Source: Maribacter arenosus
GTDB taxonomy: Bacteria; Bacteroidota; Bacteroidia; Flavobacteriales; Flavobacteriaceae
Direction: 5' to 3'
DNA: 64,000 bases
NCBI RefSeq assembly: GCF_014610845.1
Contig: NZ_JABTCG010000001.1
Coordinates: forward strand, 682,001-746,000
The notes below the pieces were generated by a model. The model did no database searches. It saw nothing but the letters and a program-made list of their open reading frames with translations, and was not told the DNA's origin. Shown here piece by piece: positions 17,401 to 27,105 of this stretch. The translations under genes were made by a program, and so were the position numbers. How positions within the stretch are numbered: position 1 is the stretch's first letter; every line of letters begins with the position of its first letter.

Positions 17401-18267
17401 ATGAATAAAAAAGTTAAAACATTGATCCCTGCTTTCGATATTGATATGGGGGGCATTCCTTTAAAACAAGCGCTGCCCACCCAGAAAGTAAATCAAGTGG
17501 ATCCCTTTCTACTGCTGCACCATGGCGAATTTAAATACCGAAAAAATGCAAAGGCCATTCACCAAGGTATAGGGCCCCATCCACATAGGGGTTTTTCACC
17601 GGTCACCTTTATCATCGATGGTGAAATTCATCATCGCGACAGTCATGGTAATAACCAAATTGCAAAAAAAGGCGAAGTTCAATGGATGCACGCCGGCGCA
17701 GGTATCGTTCACAGTGAACGCCCTTCCCAAGCTTTAATAGATAGACATGGTTCGAATGAAATAATACAACTCTGGATAAACTCCCCTGCATCAAAAAAAT
17801 TGATACCTCCTAAGTATCAATATGTACCAGAAGATAAAATGCCCGTATTTTTTTCTGAGGATTTGCAGATAAGCAGTAAGTTGATAGCTGGAATATATGG
17901 TGATTTGCATGGAAAAATCACAACGGAAAGCGATTTACTCATTCTGTGGTGTACAGCGAAAGACCAAGGTAGGGCAACTTTGGAAATACCCAAAGGATTT
18001 AATAGTATGGTATATACCATTAACAAGGAAGTGAAAATCAAGGATTTTGGTTTGGTGGAAAAAGAAAGCCTGATCGTTTTTGAAGATGAAGGAGATAGCA
18101 TAACCATTTCTGCTGAAAAAGGCGCATCTTTCTTGCTACTTTCAGGTGCTCCATTGAATGAAAAAGTGGTGCAACAAGGGCCTTTTGTAATGAATACTGA
18201 AACACAGATTCTCGAAGCCATGCGCGATTACCAAATGGGAAAAATGGGGATTTTAATTGAAGAGTAA
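17401..18267 (+). CDS. Pirin-family protein
   Basis: A 288-residue bicupin of the pirin family. The start at 17401 is preferred to the longer frame because MNKKVKTLIP begins the conserved region and the upstream 18 codons look non-coding. Cupin metal residues appear in GPHPHRGF, the GEIHHRDSHG segment and the QWMHAGAGIVHSE motif. Bacterial pirins act as quercetinase-like dioxygenases or as redox-responsive partners of metabolic enzymes. Which role applies here is unknown. Confidence 0.88.
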   Translation: MNKKVKTLIPAFDIDMGGIPLKQALPTQKVNQVDPFLLLHHGEFKYRKNAKAIHQGIGPHPHRGFSPVTFIIDGEIHHRDSHGNNQIAKKGEVQWMHAGAGIVHSERPSQALIDRHGSNEIIQLWINSPASKKLIPPKYQYVPEDKMPVFFSEDLQISSKLIAGIYGDLHGKITTESDLLILWCTAKDQGRATLEIPKGFNSMVYTINKEVKIKDFGLVEKESLIVFEDEGDSITISAEKGASFLLLSGAPLNEKVVQQGPFVMNTETQILEAMRDYQMGKMGILIEE

Positions 18268-18538
18268 AGATTCTATTTAGCGCCAAAAGTGCCTCACAAA
18301 TGTTATTATGGGATACTATCTTGAAGTTCTCTTTTAAAAATTGGGAAATAACAAATCTACAACGCCTAAGAAATTTGGAATATTCCATTTAGAATTGAAC
18401 CTAAAATTAGTACTAAGAAATATATTAATAAATAAATTATGATCTAGTTTCAAGTAATTAACTATATTTATTCACTTCACTACGCCCCCTTTATCCTACC
18501 CAGAACAATCTTCAGGCATTTAACTAACAAGTTTAAAA
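18268..18538. other. Gene-free interval of 271 bases
   Basis: AT-rich sequence with no credible ORF, RNA or hairpin. TATATTTA near 18464 resembles a -7 box for the downstream PAS protein, with one mismatch and no clear partner. Confidence 0.4.
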
Positions 18539-19150
18539 ATGTTGAAAAGGTATAACAATAGTTTTTTGGATAAACTAGGTGACTTTAATTTCGAGGTATT
18601 GGAAAGTAGTAAAAACGCTATTTACGCCTTATCGAATGATTTAAAGTTTATTTACTTCAATCCGGCTTGGTTTGAATTCGCAAACAAAAATGGATTTGAT
18701 AAATCCTCGGCACAACAAATAGTATTGGGCACTTCGGTTTTGAAATCTTTTGGGGGAATTCGATTGAAACTATACTTTCGGAATAAGTATAAAAAAACAA
18801 TACGGACCGGCAAAGTTTGGCATCATCAATATGAATGTTCGAGTAATAAGAAATATCGTTTTTTCCATCAAACGGCATACCCCTTACAGAATAAAGAAGG
18901 AATATTGATTATACATACCGAAATGTTCAAATTACCCATGAGCAATATGAACCGGGAAACGTTTCATGCCATTGAACATAGATATTTTAATGCTGAAGGA
19001 CGCATTCTACAATGTAGCAATTGTCGACACACACAACGGGCAGATGAGCCCGAAATCTGGGATTGGGTCCCAAGCTGGGTCAAAAAACTACCTGCCAATT
19101 ATACCTTGACAATCTGCCCCACTTGTGAACATCTTTACAAGGAGGATTGA
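18539..19150 (+). CDS. PAS-domain protein with C-terminal zinc-ribbon-like motif
   Basis: A 203-residue soluble protein. Residues about 18-130 look like a PAS domain: LESSKNAIYALSNDLKFIYFNPAWFEFANKNG is the typical N-terminal half, and a later segment (about 101-125, RFFHQTAYPLQNKEGILIIH) is the C-terminal sheet. Residues 159-196 hold CSNC and CPTC pairs separated by 30 residues, a likely zinc ribbon. There is no kinase, cyclase or HTH domain, so it is an orphan sensor or adaptor. I do not recognise a named family for this combination. The gene stands alone. Confidence 0.7.
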   Translation: MLKRYNNSFLDKLGDFNFEVLESSKNAIYALSNDLKFIYFNPAWFEFANKNGFDKSSAQQIVLGTSVLKSFGGIRLKLYFRNKYKKTIRTGKVWHHQYECSSNKKYRFFHQTAYPLQNKEGILIIHTEMFKLPMSNMNRETFHAIEHRYFNAEGRILQCSNCRHTQRADEPEIWDWVPSWVKKLPANYTLTICPTCEHLYKED

Positions 19151-19183
19151 TCAAGGTGTTAGTATTCACCCTTAAATTTAGAT

Positions 19184-20116
19184 TTAGTTAATGATCGGGG
19201 TAACTACGATACTTCGGAATTCCACAGGACCATGATCACCTTGAATCATAAATGGACCAGCCTCGGCCTCGTTATTATCCAATGCACCCCCAGTCATACC
19301 TGGAATGTTTTGGTCGGTGATTATCTCTATACCATTGGCCACAATGGTTACCCGCCTACCGATTAAGGTTATATCATATTCTTGCCATTCACCGGCTGCT
19401 TTTGCAACCATTTCGTTGGGTATAAGAAAACCATAAATACCTCCGAACAAAATATCGGAAGCTTCCAATCCCTTATTATCGGCGATTTGAACCTCATATC
19501 TTCCTCGAAGGAAAATTCCGCTATTGCTTCCTTCGGGATAACGGAATTCTAAGTGCAATTTAAAATCATTGAACTTTTCATCACTTACCAAGTTAGCGCC
19601 TGCTTTATCGCTGGTCAAGATTCCGTCTTTAACTACCCATTGATTCTCACCCGTTGCATGCCATCCATCAAGGTTTTTGCCATTGAACAAAGCCTTAGGT
19701 TCTCCCCAAACAGGATTAGGATTGTAGCTTAATTTAGGGGCTCTGGTCCCAACCCATGTATATGTTTTTCCATCCGCATACACTAAGGTTCCCTTTACAT
19801 GGTCATCTACCAATTCGCCATTAAATTGTAAATCTTGGCCTTCTTCCCATTGGGGCGGAATGGAAAATGAAAATTTACCATCTTCGAAATTAATCTTGGA
19901 AATAGGTCTTGCGCTTCCATTCAGAAAAACAAATCGGCCCACCAAGGTACTAAGGCCAGAATGCTTTATTTCTAACCAAGAAGGCACTTCCTTGCCATCA
20001 TAGGATAAGGTTAAATTCCATTTTCCTTCGATTGACTTTGACTCCTGCGCACTTAGTTGAAATGTAAGTAACGTCACAATAATAATCGCAAATGCCTTTA
20101 GATATTTAGTGTTCAT
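19184..20116 (-). CDS. DUF1080 (3-keto-disaccharide hydrolase-like) secreted protein
   Basis: A 310-residue secreted protein with a signal peptide (cleavage near LSAQES). The C-terminal half, from about residue 130, is a DUF1080 concanavalin-like domain with the signature FNGKNLDGWHATG, LHLEFRYPEGSNSGIFLRGRYEVQI and QEYDITLIG. The N-terminal 115 residues form a separate beta-rich domain. DUF1080 proteins have been linked to 3-keto-glycoside hydrolysis. The upstream NTF2-like gene ends 43 bases before it and may share its transcript. Confidence 0.85.
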   Translation of the reverse strand: MNTKYLKAFAIIIVTLLTFQLSAQESKSIEGKWNLTLSYDGKEVPSWLEIKHSGLSTLVGRFVFLNGSARPISKINFEDGKFSFSIPPQWEEGQDLQFNGELVDDHVKGTLVYADGKTYTWVGTRAPKLSYNPNPVWGEPKALFNGKNLDGWHATGENQWVVKDGILTSDKAGANLVSDEKFNDFKLHLEFRYPEGSNSGIFLRGRYEVQIADNKGLEASDILFGGIYGFLIPNEMVAKAAGEWQEYDITLIGRRVTIVANGIEIITDQNIPGMTGGALDNNEAEAGPFMIQGDHGPVEFRSIVVTPIIN

Positions 20117-20158
20117 TGTAAAATATATTTATTAGGTTTTTATATGTTATAAATGATT

Positions 20159-20617
20159 CTAGTCGTAACAGTCTTCCCTTCTTCTGGTATCGATGAGGTA
20201 TATAATCTGCCAATCGCTGCCATTTTTGAACAATTGGAACGAATTTACACCGCAATGGCTGAACGTACCGTTATACCAAAATTCATAGGGTGTCCATGCG
20301 TTGGCCATTGTACCATCGGTTTGTATATTGTATGACTGGATTTTCTCTCGAAAGTCCACAGAATCGGGAATACTCGCTATGGAATTTAAAAATCTACTGA
20401 AATCCTCTTTCCGTAATGTGGCTTTACCGTCTTTATCAGCTCCTATGGACTGGACAATGATTTCTTCAGAAACAGTTTCTTTTATTAACAAGGTATCTTT
20501 TGTATGGAAGCCTTTAAAAAATGTTTCAATCGTTTGCCGCACTTTGGTTTCCTGATTTTCTTGGGCTGTTATATTCAAAAACATAAGAAATAGTAAAAAC
20601 GGCATAAATTTTTTCAT
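20159..20617 (-). CDS. NTF2-like (SnoaL/lumazine-binding type) secreted protein
   Basis: A 152-residue protein with a signal peptide ending near NITAQ and a cone-shaped NTF2-like domain (QTIETFFKGFHTKDTLLIKETVSE, then the sheet region ending in DWQIIYLIDTRR). The start at 20617 rather than 20626 is supported by the promoter, whose predicted start point near 20628 would leave almost no leader for the longer form. No ligand or activity can be assigned. Confidence 0.8.
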   Translation of the reverse strand: MKKFMPFLLFLMFLNITAQENQETKVRQTIETFFKGFHTKDTLLIKETVSEEIIVQSIGADKDGKATLRKEDFSRFLNSIASIPDSVDFREKIQSYNIQTDGTMANAWTPYEFWYNGTFSHCGVNSFQLFKNGSDWQIIYLIDTRRREDCYD

Positions 20618-20634
20618 CCCCACCATATTTTCAT

Positions 20635-20664
20635 CAAAAATAAGTTAAAATCGTAAAAGGACAA
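20635..20664 (-). promoter_or_regulatory. Promoter for the NTF2-like/DUF1080 genes
   Basis: On the minus strand TTG (20662-20664) is followed after 19 bases by TATTTTTG (20635-20642), an exact fit to the Bacteroidota consensus TTG-N17-23-TAnnTTTG. Confidence 0.65.
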
Positions 20665-20752
20665 TCTAGGTGACGAACATTCTAAAAATCATAACCCACA
20701 AGCCTAAAACAGACACAAAATCATTACTTTTATCGGTCTTAAATAGAATTCA

Positions 20753-21571
20753 ATGTCAACAGCCAAAAAAGAATATAAAAGGGTAACCGTTAAATCGCTT
20801 ATTGAAATGAAAAATAACGGTGAAAAAATCTCCATGCTCACCTCTTATGATTACTCGATGGCGAAAATTGTGGATGCGGCCAATGTCGATGTAATCCTAG
20901 TAGGCGATTCTGCAAGCAATGTGATGGCAGGACATGAAACCACATTACCCATCACCTTGGATCAAATGATCTATCATGCCTCCTCGGTGATTAGGGCGGT
21001 AAAGAGAGCACTTGTGGTCGTTGATATTCCTTTTGGCAGTTATCAAAGTGATCCTAAGGAAGCCTTACGTTCAGCAATTCGTATCATGAAAGAAAGTAGG
21101 GCTCATGCCGTTAAGGTCGAGGGTGGTGAGGAGATTAAGGAATCGGTAAAAAGAATTTTGAATGCAGGTATTCCAGTAATGGGACATCTTGGCTTGACCC
21201 CCCAAGCGATTTATAAATTCGGCACCTATACTGTAAGGGCCAGAGAGGAAGAAGAGGCCGACAAATTAATTGCCGATGCCCAATTATTGGAACGCCTTGG
21301 ATGTTTTGCCATCGTTTTGGAAAAAATACCTGCCGAATTGACTAAAAGGGTTTCTGAAAGCCTTTCGATTCCTACCATAGGTATCGGAGGTGGCAAACAT
21401 GCCGATGGACAAGTACTTGTGATTCATGACCTATTGGGTATGACCCACGAGTTCAATCCCCGTTTTCTAAGAAGGTACATGAATTTGTACGAAGATATGG
21501 GTAAGGCTATTTCACAGTATGTCGATGATGTTAAAAGCAGGGATTTTCCAAATGACGAAGAGCAATATTGA
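20753..21571 (+). CDS. panB: 3-Methyl-2-oxobutanoate hydroxymethyltransferase (PanB)
   Basis: A 272-residue enzyme transferring a hydroxymethyl group from methylene-tetrahydrofolate to 2-oxoisovalerate to make ketopantoate, the first step of pantothenate synthesis. Signatures are [31 protein letters not shown] with the metal-binding Asp, VEGG and [10 protein letters not shown], and [18 protein letters not shown]. Length is normal. It is the first gene of a tight run panB-lspA-rluA. Its substrate is the valine precursor made by the ilv genes elsewhere in this window. Confidence 0.96.
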   Translation: MSTAKKEYKRVTVKSLIEMKNNGEKISMLTSYDYSMAKIVDAANVDVILVGDSASNVMAGHETTLPITLDQMIYHASSVIRAVKRALVVVDIPFGSYQSDPKEALRSAIRIMKESRAHAVKVEGGEEIKESVKRILNAGIPVMGHLGLTPQAIYKFGTYTVRAREEEEADKLIADAQLLERLGCFAIVLEKIPAELTKRVSESLSIPTIGIGGGKHADGQVLVIHDLLGMTHEFNPRFLRRYMNLYEDMGKAISQYVDDVKSRDFPNDEEQY

Positions 21572-21600
21572 TAAAGAGTATCATCCATAGCACGAGGTAA

Positions 21601-22083
21601 ATGTTGAAAAGATTAAGCATAGTCCTTTTTGTTTTATTGAACATTGGATGCGATCAATGGTCCAAGGACCTGGTTCGCAAACATGTTGAACCGATGGATT
21701 ATATACAAGTGGTGAATGACAATTTGATTTTGACCAATGTAGAGAATACCGGGGCCATGCTTGGTTTTGGCCAAGGCTTCCCTCCCCTAGTTAAAATGAT
21801 ATTTCTAAAAGGACTGCCACTGATCGTATTGTTGATCTTATTGGCCAGGACCCTACAAAAAACAAACCTTAATCGTTGGTTGGTTCTTGCTTTTGCTTTT
21901 GTAATCGGGGGTGGAATGGGAAATCTTATAGACCGAATTGCCTATGGTTCGGTCACCGATTTTTTCCAGATTAAAATAGGCATTTTAAAAACAGGTATTT
22001 TTAATATGGCCGATGTTTCCGTGACTATAGGGGTTTTTCTTTTACTCTTTTTGACATTGCGTTATAGAAATTTATCCATTTAA
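21601..22083 (+). CDS. lspA: Signal peptidase II (lipoprotein signal peptidase)
   Basis: A 160-residue inner-membrane aspartyl protease that cleaves the signal peptide of diacylglyceryl-modified prolipoproteins. Four transmembrane helices are visible. The conserved motifs are CDQWSK in helix 1, NTGAMLGF, GGGMGNLIDRI, and the catalytic pair Asp120 (VTDFF) and Asp138 (NMADV). The many lipoproteins in this window are its expected substrates. It overlaps the downstream pseudouridine synthase by one base. Confidence 0.95.
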   Translation: MLKRLSIVLFVLLNIGCDQWSKDLVRKHVEPMDYIQVVNDNLILTNVENTGAMLGFGQGFPPLVKMIFLKGLPLIVLLILLARTLQKTNLNRWLVLAFAFVIGGGMGNLIDRIAYGSVTDFFQIKIGILKTGIFNMADVSVTIGVFLLLFLTLRYRNLSI

Positions 22084-22778
22084 TGATGTCGAATACGCGA
22101 TCTACATCAAAAAATCTTCAACTCCTTTACGAAGACAACCATTTAATCGTCGTCAATAAGCGTCCTGGAGATATTGTACAGGGAGATAAAACCGGGGATA
22201 TCCCTTTAAGTGAGATCGTTAAACAGTATATCAAAGAAAAATATAACAAACCTGGTAATGTTTTTTTAGGAGTCGCCCATAGATTGGACCGACCTACTTC
22301 GGGAATCGTGGTTTTTGCAAAAACCTCAAAATCTTTAACCCGATTAAATAAACTATTTGCTGAAAAAGAGGCGAAAAAAACATATTGGGCCGTGGTAAAG
22401 AATAAGCCTCCCAAAAGTCATGATACCCTTACCCATTGGTTATTTCGAAACACAAAGCAAAATAAATCCTATGCCAACAGTACTGAGGTAAATAACAGTA
22501 AGAAAGCGGTATTGGATTACCGATTGATCAAGAAACTGGATAATTATTTCTTGTTGGAAATCGATTTAAAAACGGGACGGCATCATCAGATAAGGGCGCA
22601 ATTAACGGCCATCGGTTGCCCTATCAAAGGAGATCTCAAGTACGGCTTTGACCGTAGTAATAAAGATGGGAGTATTCATCTACATGCACGGGGCTTATCA
22701 TTGATACATCCTGTACAAAAAGAATCCCTTGAGATTATCGCCCCCGTACCCGATGATCCAGTTTGGAATGCTTGTTGA
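22083..22778 (+). CDS. RluA-family RNA pseudouridine synthase
   Basis: A 231-residue pseudouridine synthase with the catalytic motif HRLDRPTSG (Asp69) and the later GRHHQIRAQL motif. It has no S4 domain and is short, as in the RluA-type single-domain enzymes common in Bacteroidota. The target is rRNA or tRNA but cannot be specified. The start ATG overlaps the lspA stop (TAATG), and a second in-frame ATG follows at 22086. Confidence 0.92.
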   Translation: MMSNTRSTSKNLQLLYEDNHLIVVNKRPGDIVQGDKTGDIPLSEIVKQYIKEKYNKPGNVFLGVAHRLDRPTSGIVVFAKTSKSLTRLNKLFAEKEAKKTYWAVVKNKPPKSHDTLTHWLFRNTKQNKSYANSTEVNNSKKAVLDYRLIKKLDNYFLLEIDLKTGRHHQIRAQLTAIGCPIKGDLKYGFDRSNKDGSIHLHARGLSLIHPVQKESLEIIAPVPDDPVWNAC

Positions 22779-22819
22779 TGTTTTTTTGCTACTTTTAAAT
22801 CCTAAACATACACTATACC

Positions 22820-23347
22820 ATGATCAAAAGAGCATTTTTACTTATCGGTCTGATTCTTTCAGCCTCTTGCGGAAGTTATAACTCCATCGACACTTTTTAC
22901 AACGCCCACAAAAACGACAACCAAGTTACGGCCATTCGCATTCCCCGGTTTATGCTCACTTTAATTAGTGGCATTTCACCAGAAATGCAATCCCTTGTTG
23001 GGAATACCAAGGATTTGAGATATATGCGCTTTCCCAGTGCTACCCCGGCAAGGACACAATTTCTGAACAACCAAATGAATGGTATCACAGGTAATTCTTT
23101 TATTGAGGTATATCGTAAAAATGACGATTTAAAAAGAAATGTAGTATCCATTCGTGAAAAGTGCAATAGTGTAAAGGAGATATTGATTTACAACAATGAC
23201 AACCTAAATGGTTCATTCCTTTATTTTAATGGGGATTTCGACCCTGTAAAAGTGCGCGAAATGGCCAAGAACAATGAGTTTGGTAAAATGGGTGATGGCC
23301 TTATAAAACAGTTCAATCCTGAAACTCCAGGCATCAATCAACCCTAA
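22820..23347 (+). CDS. DUF4252-like lipoprotein
   Basis: A 175-residue lipoprotein with the lipobox SASC (Cys17). The pattern NQVTAIRIPRFMLTLISG, an SREKCNSVKEILIY-type strand and a final EMAKNNEFG resembles DUF4252 proteins of Bacteroidota, which have no known function. It lies 41 bases after the pseudouridine synthase and may have its own weak promoter. Confidence 0.7.
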   Translation: MIKRAFLLIGLILSASCGSYNSIDTFYNAHKNDNQVTAIRIPRFMLTLISGISPEMQSLVGNTKDLRYMRFPSATPARTQFLNNQMNGITGNSFIEVYRKNDDLKRNVVSIREKCNSVKEILIYNNDNLNGSFLYFNGDFDPVKVREMAKNNEFGKMGDGLIKQFNPETPGINQP

Positions 23348-23375
23348 GGCGAATTGCCCTTTACCCATCAAAACC

Positions 23376-24233
23376 TTATCGGGAAGTTCGGATACTTTCA
23401 ATGACCACGGACCCCAATATAAACGTACCCCCTATAATGGTGGCGACTGTAGGGATTTCTGATAAAAAAATGGCACCGATCAGAATACCGTATATCGGTT
23501 GGATACTACTGATTATACTTACCGATGTCATTGAAAAATGTTTGAAGGTCGTTAGGAACAAAGTATGACCTATGGCTGTGGTCAAAACGGCCAGCGCTAT
23601 GATGCCTTCCCATTGCGATAGCAGTGTTTGCCCATCAATAAAGAAAAAAGCGGGTAATAATAAGAATCCTATAATCCCGGTTTGGTAAACCATTAACATA
23701 GAACCGTGGTAACTGGCTGCCTTGGATTTTAAAATGATATTTCTTAAAGCGTAGAACAAGGCAGAGGTAACACCTAAAACCAGGGCTAGTGTTTTGGAGT
23801 TTCCAAAATCTAAATCCGGGGTTAAAAAGTAAAGCCCACATAAAACAAGAATTCCCAATAAAACATGTATCCGTTGAAATTTGGTCTTAAGAATCAAAGG
23901 TTCCAAAAATGCCGTGATTACGGGATAAGTGAACAGCGACAACATTCCCAATGCCACATTTGACATTTGAAGGGCATAAAAATAAGTTAACCAATGTAAA
24001 CACATCAAAACGCCACTTAAGAGGACCATAAACCTGTCCCCAGAACGAATATGTAAGGAAATTCCTTTCCATCGGCAAAAAAGAAATAATAGAAAAAACG
24101 CCAACACCCCCCTTGTTGCTATGGTAACGGGTACCGGTAATTGGACGTACCTTCCCAATGCCCCGGAAGTGCTGATAAAGAGCATTGCGAGATTAATTTC
24201 CAACAGATGGGAAAGATGCTGTTTATTTCTCAA
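23376..24233 (-). CDS. EamA-family (DMT) transporter
   Basis: A 285-residue inner-membrane protein with about ten transmembrane helices arranged as two EamA repeats (about 12-135 and 150-280). The second repeat ends with the characteristic PIYGILIGAIFLSEIPTVATIIGG. Members export amino acids, sugars or metabolites. No substrate can be inferred from the neighbours. It starts 8 bases after the stop of the helical-repeat protein and is likely its downstream operon partner. Confidence 0.88.
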   Translation of the reverse strand: MRNKQHLSHLLEINLAMLFISTSGALGRYVQLPVPVTIATRGVLAFFLLFLFCRWKGISLHIRSGDRFMVLLSGVLMCLHWLTYFYALQMSNVALGMLSLFTYPVITAFLEPLILKTKFQRIHVLLGILVLCGLYFLTPDLDFGNSKTLALVLGVTSALFYALRNIILKSKAASYHGSMLMVYQTGIIGFLLLPAFFFIDGQTLLSQWEGIIALAVLTTAIGHTLFLTTFKHFSMTSVSIISSIQPIYGILIGAIFLSEIPTVATIIGGTFILGSVVIESIRTSR

Positions 24234-24241
24234 ACCGGAGC

Positions 24242-25786
24242 TTATCTTGTTTGTTGCATCGCCTTTTCACGAATGATCTGGGCAACCGGTTTATTCTCCA
24301 AATGGCTCTCTAGCCATGAAAGAATATCCAGATAAAGGAAGGCCCTTTTTTCATAAGGGTGGTTTTCATACTTTTTAAGTTCGTTATAGAGTTTTTGAAA
24401 TTCGTTACGAAGATCACTCGGGTAGATGTTGCCAAGGTTACGTAAAAACTTTATCATCTCTTTCTGAACAGCATGAAGATCATTCATTTTCATCAAAAAT
24501 TTATAGGTGCTTTTCAACTGAAGTTCCATGTGATAGTCCATCCCCGCCTCGTAATGCGCAACTAAACTTAAGACCCTTGCAAAACACATTAGGTCTTCAC
24601 GCATTTTTAAATTTTTGTTGTCAATGATTTTCTTTAAGTATAAAATACAATTCTTATTATCGCCATTCCCAAAATAAAGACTGGCAATTTTATAATACAG
24701 GATCATTATATGGTGCGCATCCAAACGTTGTTTATGCTTATTGATGCCGTATTCAATAATTTTGACCAGATATAGCCCTTTGTTGAAAGTACCCTCCATA
24801 AAATGAAGATTCAATCTATTGGCATTTATATACAGGAAGGCCAGGGACGCAATATTATCATTTTTGGGAAAATCCTTCGCCTCAACCCTGGCTTCCAATC
24901 TTTGCAGCGTTTCTTTAAATTGGGAACTGTATTTTACAAAAAATAAAGACTCTAGCAAATAATGGTTTCCCTTTAGGAAAAAGACAGGGTTCAGTTGGAT
25001 CATTTTTTCATTCTCATAAAAAAGATCCACCCATTTTTTGGCGTATTTATAACAGGAAAGAAAATCCTGGATCAAGAAACTATACCATAAATGCGCTTTA
25101 TACAGCCATAATTTCTCTCGAAATCCGAGGTCTTCGATGTTGTATTTGGGCAACTTGTTCTTAAAATAGGTCTTCACCATTTTTAAATCCCCATCATTAC
25201 GGACATATCCTACCTTGAGCATAAGACCATATAGTTGTAATGATAGGTTCGAAAGCTTACTGGTCATTACATTCTGCTCGGACAACTGTTTGGCTTGTAT
25301 CGCTAATTCATCGGCCCTATCCGGAATACTTCTAGTAATATATTGTGTCTCGATTATTTTCTCGAGTTCCACTATTTCATAGGCTATATTCTTCTCCTCA
25401 TTTTCGATAGCCACATATTTGGTTTTATCCAGGATTTTCAAACTCTGTTTGTAAAGACCTTTTTGATACAGAATGGTCGCGAAATCCAATTGCTCACGCA
25501 GTTGTACCCTAATATTCTGATTTACGGGATTTAAACGGAGACTTACCAGAATCTGTTTGTATAAATGGGCCTTTAAATTGGAAAGTTGCGATTTTTTAAC
25601 AATCCCGCTATCCATAATTACCTTTTCGTCATATTGCTTTATTTTGTCCAATAAATTGAATAATGCCAAGAACTTAGCATCAGTATTTACTCCCAACCGG
25701 CCGACATACAGTTTAAATTGACGCTTTTCGGACTTGGAGAGCGATTTTACCAGAACAAACAATGCATCTTTATGTGCATTTGTCAT
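24242..25786 (-). CDS. Alpha-helical (TPR-like) conserved hypothetical protein
   Basis: A 514-residue soluble, Lys- and Leu-rich, fully helical protein without a signal peptide. Pairs of amphipathic helices such as ILYQKGLYKQSLKILDKTKY, together with the repeated Tyr/Leu spacing, suggest degenerate TPR repeats. I recall similar proteins as conserved hypotheticals in flavobacteria. It is first in a two-gene unit with the EamA transporter. A TAGGTTTG -7 box on the minus strand at 25861-25868 could drive it, but no TTG was found at the right distance. Function is unknown. Confidence 0.7.
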   Translation of the reverse strand: MTNAHKDALFVLVKSLSKSEKRQFKLYVGRLGVNTDAKFLALFNLLDKIKQYDEKVIMDSGIVKKSQLSNLKAHLYKQILVSLRLNPVNQNIRVQLREQLDFATILYQKGLYKQSLKILDKTKYVAIENEEKNIAYEIVELEKIIETQYITRSIPDRADELAIQAKQLSEQNVMTSKLSNLSLQLYGLMLKVGYVRNDGDLKMVKTYFKNKLPKYNIEDLGFREKLWLYKAHLWYSFLIQDFLSCYKYAKKWVDLFYENEKMIQLNPVFFLKGNHYLLESLFFVKYSSQFKETLQRLEARVEAKDFPKNDNIASLAFLYINANRLNLHFMEGTFNKGLYLVKIIEYGINKHKQRLDAHHIMILYYKIASLYFGNGDNKNCILYLKKIIDNKNLKMREDLMCFARVLSLVAHYEAGMDYHMELQLKSTYKFLMKMNDLHAVQKEMIKFLRNLGNIYPSDLRNEFQKLYNELKKYENHPYEKRAFLYLDILSWLESHLENKPVAQIIREKAMQQTR

Positions 25787-25932
25787 CGTAATCTATATAG
25801 TTTAAATTGTTGTATATTAATGCTTTAGACGAACCAAAAAGTTACTTAACGTTGTAAATACAAACCTAAAATACAATTCGGTTGTACCATTGGTTATATA
25901 TTCGTAAATGCTAGTAAATCTACAATAATATA

Positions 25933-27105
25933 ATGAGTAAAGATATAGTACATATTTTTGATACCACGCTGCGTGATGGGGAACAGGTTCCTGGATGTAA
26001 GTTGGACAAGAAACAGAAATTGGTCATCGCCAGGCGACTTGATGAATTAGGGGTGGATATAATCGAAGCGGGATTCCCCAGGTCGAGCCCGGGGGATTTT
26101 AAATCGGTGATGGAAATTGCCAAAGTTGTAAAAAACGCTACGGTCTGTGGTTTGACCCGTGCAGTAAAAAAAGATATTGAAGTAGCGGCCGAGGCTTTAA
26201 AATATGCCAAAACCCCAAGAATACATACAGGTATAGGAACTTCAGATTCGCACATTCAACATAAATTCAATTCGAATAGGGAGGCCATTTTCGAACGGGC
26301 AATAGGCGCGGTCAAGTATGCCAAATCTTTCGTTGAAGATGTAGAGTTTTATGCGGAGGATGCCGGCCGAACAGATAATGAGTTCTTGGCAAGAGTTTGT
26401 GAAGCCGTAATCAAAGCTGGGGCAACTGTATTGAATATCCCGGATACTACGGGTTATTGCCTGCCAGAGGAATATGGCGCTAAAATGAAGTACCTCAAAG
26501 AAAATGTTACTGGAATCGATAAAGCGATTCTTTCCTGTCACTGCCACAATGATCTTGGTTTGGCAACGGCCAATTCAATAGCTGGAGTCATCAATGGTGC
26601 TCGGCAAATCGAATGTACCGTTAATGGTATCGGTGAACGGGCAGGCAATACATCCTTGGAAGAAGTGGTCATGATCCTAAGACAACACCCTTACCTTGGG
26701 TTAGACACAAATATCAATAGTCGATTATTGTACGATACCAGTCTCATGGTTTCTGAAAAAATGGGAATGGTAGTGCAACCCAACAAGGCCATTGTAGGCG
26801 CCAATGCCTTTGCCCATAGTTCTGGTATTCATCAAGATGGCGTAATCAAAAATAGGGAAACCTATGAGATTATGGATCCTGCCGATGTTGGGGTAAATGA
26901 ATCATCCATTCTACTCACCGCGAGAAGTGGGAGGGCTGCTTTGGCCTATCGGGCGAAAAAAGTCGGTTACGAACTGACCAAAGTACAATTGGATAGGGTC
27001 TATGAAGAGTTTTTAAAGTACGCGGATAGGAAAAAGGAAGTTGTTGATAAGGACATACATGAAATCGTCGAAAAAAGTAATATTAAAATTGAAAGTGTTT
27101 CGTAA
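25933..27105 (+). CDS. leuA: 2-Isopropylmalate synthase, short form lacking the regulatory domain
   Basis: A 390-residue enzyme condensing acetyl-CoA with 2-oxoisovalerate, the committed step of leucine synthesis. The TIM-barrel motifs [13 protein letters not shown] (metal/substrate Arg-Asp), [39 protein letters not shown] and NGIGERAGN are those of isopropylmalate synthases. The protein ends shortly after the catalytic and linker helices and lacks the LeuA dimer regulatory domain, so classical leucine feedback may be missing. It abuts leuB directly (stop TAA then ATG). A second LeuA-like protein with a regulatory domain is encoded at 43323. Confidence 0.93.
   Translation: MSKDIVHIFDTTLRDGEQVPGCKLDKKQKLVIARRLDELGVDIIEAGFPRSSPGDFKSVMEIAKVVKNATVCGLTRAVKKDIEVAAEALKYAKTPRIHTGIGTSDSHIQHKFNSNREAIFERAIGAVKYAKSFVEDVEFYAEDAGRTDNEFLARVCEAVIKAGATVLNIPDTTGYCLPEEYGAKMKYLKENVTGIDKAILSCHCHNDLGLATANSIAGVINGARQIECTVNGIGERAGNTSLEEVVMILRQHPYLGLDTNINSRLLYDTSLMVSEKMGMVVQPNKAIVGANAFAHSSGIHQDGVIKNRETYEIMDPADVGVNESSILLTARSGRAALAYRAKKVGYELTKVQLDRVYEEFLKYADRKKEVVDKDIHEIVEKSNIKIESVS

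Noticed and set aside
25908-25928. Six-codon ORF (MLVNLQ) just before leuA as a leucine attenuator leader
   Set aside because: It is too short, with two Leu codons only, and no terminator or antiterminator hairpin lies between it and leuA.
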